Below are positions 59,426 through 64,000 of a stretch of 64,000 nt of DNA, piece after piece. Both the position numbers and the translations under genes were made by a program. Each line of letters opens with the position of its first letter. Position 1 is the first letter of the stretch. The notes beneath the pieces were generated by a model that searched no databases, was not told the origin of the DNA, and saw nothing but the letters and a program-made list of their open reading frames with translations. Origin of the DNA: Babylonia areolata (Eukaryota; Mollusca; Gastropoda; Neogastropoda; Buccinidae); contig NC_134880.1 of assembly GCF_041734735.1 (NCBI RefSeq), positions 32,643,844 through 32,707,843 on the forward strand, given 5' to 3'.

Positions 59426-62400
59426 GCGCGCGGTACCATGCCTCGTATGCCATCCTACGAAGGCAGGGATCATGATGCTGGGAGAGATACTCGGCAAGAG
59501 ACTCTCCCAGGCCCGGAGCTCATGATTTCTCCCGATAGGGACCGCGGCGATGCGTCTGCAGACGCAGATCGCGGAGGGGACGCTCATCCCGATAAAACGG
59601 TCATGAAGGGGACCGGGGGGAAAGGGATACGAGCGTTGCCTCCCGAGGTGTCCCAGCGCGAGGCAGGTGGAGGGGGGAGTAGCATGTTCTCTCTTGGTGG
59701 TGGGAACTCGCGGCTGGGTGCGGACTCCCAAGGGGAGGCCGCCCCCCACCGTTACCCGGGTCCCCACATGGAGACGGCCCTCAGGGGCCCCAGTGCTGTT
59801 CCCCCTCCTCCCTTCTCGGTCGACCCCCCTCCCCCACCTCCTGGGGGAGAAAAACATTTGGTTCCGGGGGGGGACCTCCACTTTGCCCACCCCGGGCCAA
59901 GCCACCCCAGTCTCCCCACGGGAGGGGATTCGGGGCGCGTGGCAACCTGCTCTGCAGGTCTTCCCGCTATCCGGCCGGTCTCCCCTGCTGGGGTAGTCCT
60001 GCGCATGTCAGGCGGTTCCCGGCAGTCAGACCGCCGGCCTTTCGGCCTGTCTGACACCCAAGTCGGACCTGACCTCCCTCCAACTTGGCCAGGTTTTTCC
60101 CTTCAGCGAGGTCAAGGCGCCGGTGACCCTTGGGGCTGGGGTCACGGGATGGCTGGTGCCCACGGGTGGTATCCCCCATTCTACCCGTACTGGGGTGCAC
60201 CTATGGTGCATGCTGGGTTCCCGGGAGGACCAGGGACTAACCCCTGGTCCGCTCCCCACCGGACCCAACCCAGCACAGACCACAGAGTGACACACACAGC
60301 CCCGACAAGAGGGATTGACTCCTCGTCGGGCAGGTTGAGCTCCTCGACCAGTATTAACACTACAGCCTCGAATCGGTCCTCTGTCAGCACGCAGGTGACC
60401 TCCACGGTCACTACGGCTTCCTTTTCAGGACCGACGGCAGCTTAGGGGCCCCGCTCAGCCCGTGGGAGCCTGCCGTTCCCACCTACCCAGCCCTCGGTCC
60501 TTAAAGGAGATGAGTGGGTGTTTGTCCCCTCACAGCACTCGTGGGTCCCTCTGGCGTCCAGGGACGCTCTCTCTAAGAAGGTGTGGTACCCACCATCCCA
60601 AGCATGGTTGGACCTACGGTCCACACACTCCCCACCCTCTTCAGGTGTCAAGGACATAATAGAGGAGACCAGGGTCCCTGCTCGGGATCGCCCCAGCTCA
60701 TCCCGCTGGGCTGACCACAGCCCACAGGACGCCCCCGTGGGTACATCCACTTGGGATGGCACCCAGCAGGGGATGGACTGTGAACAAGAGGGACAGCCCC
60801 TGTCTTCGGATGAGGACGAACAAGCGGATGAGCACTCTTCGCCCCCATCCCAGTGCGACAGATGGAGCCCACGCCTCCCTAGGGACCAGCCTGAACCAAA
60901 CTCGGACTTTGCCGAGCTCGAACTGACCCTCCCCAATAGGGTCACGCATGCTGAATCAGTCCCTCAGGCAACTTTGTCACCCTTAACCCTCCTACGGTCA
61001 GGTGACTAACTCCAGAACCACAAGGCGACTCAGAGTGCCAGAAATGGCTCAGGAGTGGCTTAATAAGCCAGCCCGCACCGTCAGGGGTGCTGCTTCCATC
61101 CCTCCTCCAGGCAGGGAGTCCCTCTCTGCCCTGGGCGCTTTTACCCCAGGCAAGTTCCTTAAAGATCCCTCCAAGGGAGGAGTGTGGTCCTGGTACACAC
61201 AGGAACACCCTGCCTACAGGGAAGCAGAGCCCTCCGCGCAGGACAGGATGTTGGTCTCACAGCGCACCACCTTCTCCACCTCAGCTACTCTTCCCTTTAA
61301 GACATTTGCAGAGTGGGACAAACTGGCCCGCCGCTGCCTCCTCGAGGTTTCCACGGCTTATACTTTCTTTGACGCGTTCCTCCACAGAGCCAATGAGCTG
61401 TGGGAACAACGTCCAGTTCAGCAGGACACGGAGTCTCCTTCCTCTGGCCTGCCTGGCCTCTTCTCAGACCCGAGGTTAAACACTTTTGGCAATCGAGTAG
61501 CGTCTGGTCTCACGGCAGCTGCAGACGCAGCTACCAGCCTTTACTTCAATACTGTGCTAGCGCGGCGGGATGCTGTTCTCCGCCTCTCTAACATTCCAGT
61601 AGAGGAGAGAGCTGCCCTGCGGTCCATCCCAGCACAGCAGCACTCCCTCTTCGGCCAGTATGCGCCGCATTTTGTCAGCCACAGGGCAGAGACAAACAGG
61701 GAGGTGGCCTCATATTTAGCCCACTCCTCCCAGGGGCACCAGGGTTCTATGCCATTGAAGAGACCCGCCACCAGGGCTCCTCCATATACCTCGCCTCCTA
61801 AGTCAAAGCGGCGTGCTCAGAATCAGCGGCAGAGGAACAAACCACCTCATGGCCGTCCAAGCCGTCCGGCCATGCCCAAGGCCAGAAGGCAGCACCCCCA
61901 ATGACTGGGCCCCGATTCAGCACCGCCAGTTGTTCAGCCCCTCCAAGTAGGAAACTTGTCCCGGCACGCTCATCAGTGGCGTGCTCTGGGACTCAACGAC
62001 TGGATTGTTTCGGTGCTAGAGTCGGGGTACATGCTCCCTTGGGTGGGGGACCGCCCCCCTCTAAGATCCACTCCTCCTCCTTATGTGCCCAGCTCGATGG
62101 AGCAGGAGAGCGTCTTAGAGAAAGAGATATCGCACCTACTCCTCATAGGGGCGATATCTCAACTCTCGGACCCGGGCCCCGGTTTTTACGGCCGGTTGTT
62201 CGTGATTCCAAAGGTCTCCGGAGGGTGGAGACCAGTCCTGGACTTGTCCCCCCTCAACAGATTCCTCCCCAAGATGAAATTCAAGATGGACACACAGGCA
62301 CAGATTCGGGCGACGTCCATCGATCTGAAAGATGCTTATTTCCATATCCTCATCCACCCGGCATCCCGCCGGTACCTGAGGTTCGTGTGGAGGGACAGAG

Positions 62401-64000
62401 TGTTCCAGTTCTCTGTCCTCCCATTTGGTCTGTCCCTTGCCCCTTTCCTGTTTACCAAGGTGGTGCGGGAATTGGTGTCAATCGTCCGGTCGGAGTCCAT
62501 TCGGCTCTGTGTGTACCTGGACGACTGGCTTATTCTGGCCCAGTCACAGGCTCTGTGCCAGAGTCATACAGCCAGACTTCTAGACCTGTGCGCCCAACTG
62601 GGCTTCATCACGAACCAGGAGAAATGCGATCTGTCCCCGAGCCAGTCCTTCGACTTCTTAGGGATGAGATTCGACACGCGGTCTATGATAGTCTCTCCGA
62701 CGCCAGATCGGTGGGACCGTCTGGCAGGCCTCATCAACCACTTGCGCCATTCCTCCCAAGCAACAGCGCGGACACTTTCTTCCGTCCTGGGCATGATGGA
62801 GTCCATGGCACCTCTCATCCCTCTGGGCAGGGTTCTCAAGCGCCCTCAGGCTACGGTGGTCCCAGAGCACTCAGCCATGGGATACCCGGATATGTCTGGG
62901 CGAGTGGTTCCTCGAGGTGACATCAGAGTGGTTAACCACCCCTCTTCTGACACAGGGGGTGCCCATAGCCCCACCTACTCTTCAGGTGGCACTATTCACA
63001 GACGCCTCCTCCCTGGGCTGGGGAGCCCACATGGACTCACTCCATGCAGCAGGGACTTGGTCCCCGGAGGAGCGCCTATGCCACATCAATGTTCTGGAAC
63101 TGGAGGCAGTTCGCAGGGCTCTCCAGCACTTCATGGCGGAGGCCAACGGCAAGACCATTCGCTTGTTCACGGACAATACAACAGTCGCATGTTACGTGAA
63201 CAAAGGGGGGGGAGCGCACTTGGAAGACCTCTCTCTGCGGACCGAGGCTCTCCTCCGTTGGTGCCACAGCAAGGGCATTGCACTTTCAGCGAGACACATA
63301 GCAGGGAAAGACAACATTTTGGCAGATGCTCTCAGCAGGTCCAAGAGTGTCATACACACAGAGTGGACCCTGGACAAGGACACCCTGCAAGGAGTGTGGG
63401 AACAGTGGTTCCGGCCGATGGTGGACCTGTTTGCGACAAGGTTCAGCAAGAGACTTCCCACTTACATCTCTCCGGTCGCTGACCCAGAAGCATGGGCAGT
63501 GGATGCTCTCTCTCTAGACTGGAGCAGTCTGATTGCCTACGCATTTCTTCCCTTTCCAATCCTGTCCAAGGTGATACGGAAAGCCAGGTTGGAACGCCCG
63601 CAGCTGATCCTCATTGCGCCGAAATGGCCAGCCCAGCCCTGGTTTCCGGTCCTTCAGTCCCTGACACATGTTCCACCACTGGAAGTGGAAACCAAACCTC
63701 ATCTGCTGAGGCAGCCTCGTTCGGGCATTCCTCACTCCAATCCTCAAATGCTCCACCTGCACGCGTGGCTGCTTTGCGGGCGGAACTGTCAGCATCACCA
63801 TTGAAGTCTTCCACCCCTCGGTCAGCCTCTGTGTCGGCCGCGCTGACCAAGGGGGGTGCCTCCTCTGACCTCCTCTCCATAGTCTCCAAAGCCAGGAGGA
63901 ACAGAGACCTTGTATGACTTTCGCTGGAAGAAATGGCTGAGTTGGTGTACAGCTCAGAACATTCCCCCTACTAACCCTACGAGCATGCAGCTGGCCAACT
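59425..64000 (+). mobile_element. DIRS-like tyrosine-recombinase retroelement, left part
   Basis: A GC-rich element inserted in LINE copy 6 and running off the window, at least 4.6 kb. Parts in order are: a proline- and glycine-rich Gag-like region (59.4-61.0 kb), a second Gag-like region (61.0-61.9 kb), a reverse transcriptase (from about 61.96 kb; VLDLSPLNRFLPK, SIDLKDAYFHI, VYLDDWLIL), and an RNase H (from about 62.9 kb; VALFTDASSLGWGAHM, LFTDNTTVACYVN, GKDNILADALSRS). The RT and RNase H are of the DIRS type. DIRS elements are known to use successive overlapping frames, as here. The recombinase and right end are not visible. The visible part looks well preserved and so fairly young; it may hold a small number of breaks. 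Confidence 0.8.

Noticed and set aside
59667-60295. Several long frames on both strands
   Set aside because: High GC content removes stop codons in all frames; the strand of the DIRS-like RT and RNase H sets the real direction.
1-64000. CRISPR array, bacterial operon or prophage-like system
   Set aside because: No regularly spaced direct repeats with unique spacers, no Shine-Dalgarno-led gene clusters, and introns are clearly present.

Overview
The window looks like a repeat-rich invertebrate nuclear genome, most likely a mollusc and probably a gastropod. I infer this from the AT-rich background, the many dinucleotide microsatellites, the diversity of LINE families, and SINE types I recognise from molluscan genomes. 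There are no bacterial-style genes, operons, CRISPR arrays or rRNA genes. Several tRNA-like segments are present, but all belong to SINEs or transposons.

The backbone is one host gene on the + strand, an orthologue of YTHDC2 (R3H domain, DEAH-box RNA helicase, YTH m6A reader). I can place six exons with matching splice phases: 15739-15971, 20751-20841, 41582-41769, 52362-52564, 55482-55648 and 56365-56467. Together they encode the N-terminal low-complexity stretch, the R3H domain and helicase motifs I to Ib. The DEVH exon and everything after it lie beyond the window, so more than 40 kb of this sequence is YTHDC2 exon plus intron.

Region by region: 0-1.3 kb has a promoter-like NRF1/YY1 cluster, an unexplained coding-like frame and a tRNA-derived SINE. 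2.5-5.4 kb is minisatellite and microsatellite sequence. 5.4-9.8 kb is a decayed Tx1/L1-like LINE, 10.2-11.7 kb a Jockey/CR1-like LINE, and 12.6-13.9 kb the RNase H end of an I/Nimb-like LINE. Intron 1 (16-20.75 kb) holds two LINEs of one APE-endonuclease/RT family with a C-terminal zinc finger, one of them split by a composite SINE. Intron 2 (20.8-41.6 kb) holds a TIR element with a tRNA-like module, a CR1/L2-like LINE, a near full-length zinc-finger LINE (27.9-32.06 kb), LINE 3' fragments, and a LINE split by a 749-bp transposon whose inverted repeats are built of 15-bp units. Intron 3 (41.8-52.4 kb) holds a second near full-length zinc-finger LINE and a TTAA-flanked element with a demonstrable empty site. 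Intron 4 holds an RNase H-bearing LINE. The last 6 kb holds another zinc-finger LINE interrupted by a GC-rich DIRS-like retroelement that runs off the window.

The most informative structures are nested insertions that can be ordered from the sequence: the composite SINE with an apparent flank transduction from a second locus 16 kb away, the transposon with satellite-like inverted repeats, the TTAA element inside a duplicated repeat, and the DIRS-like element inside a LINE.
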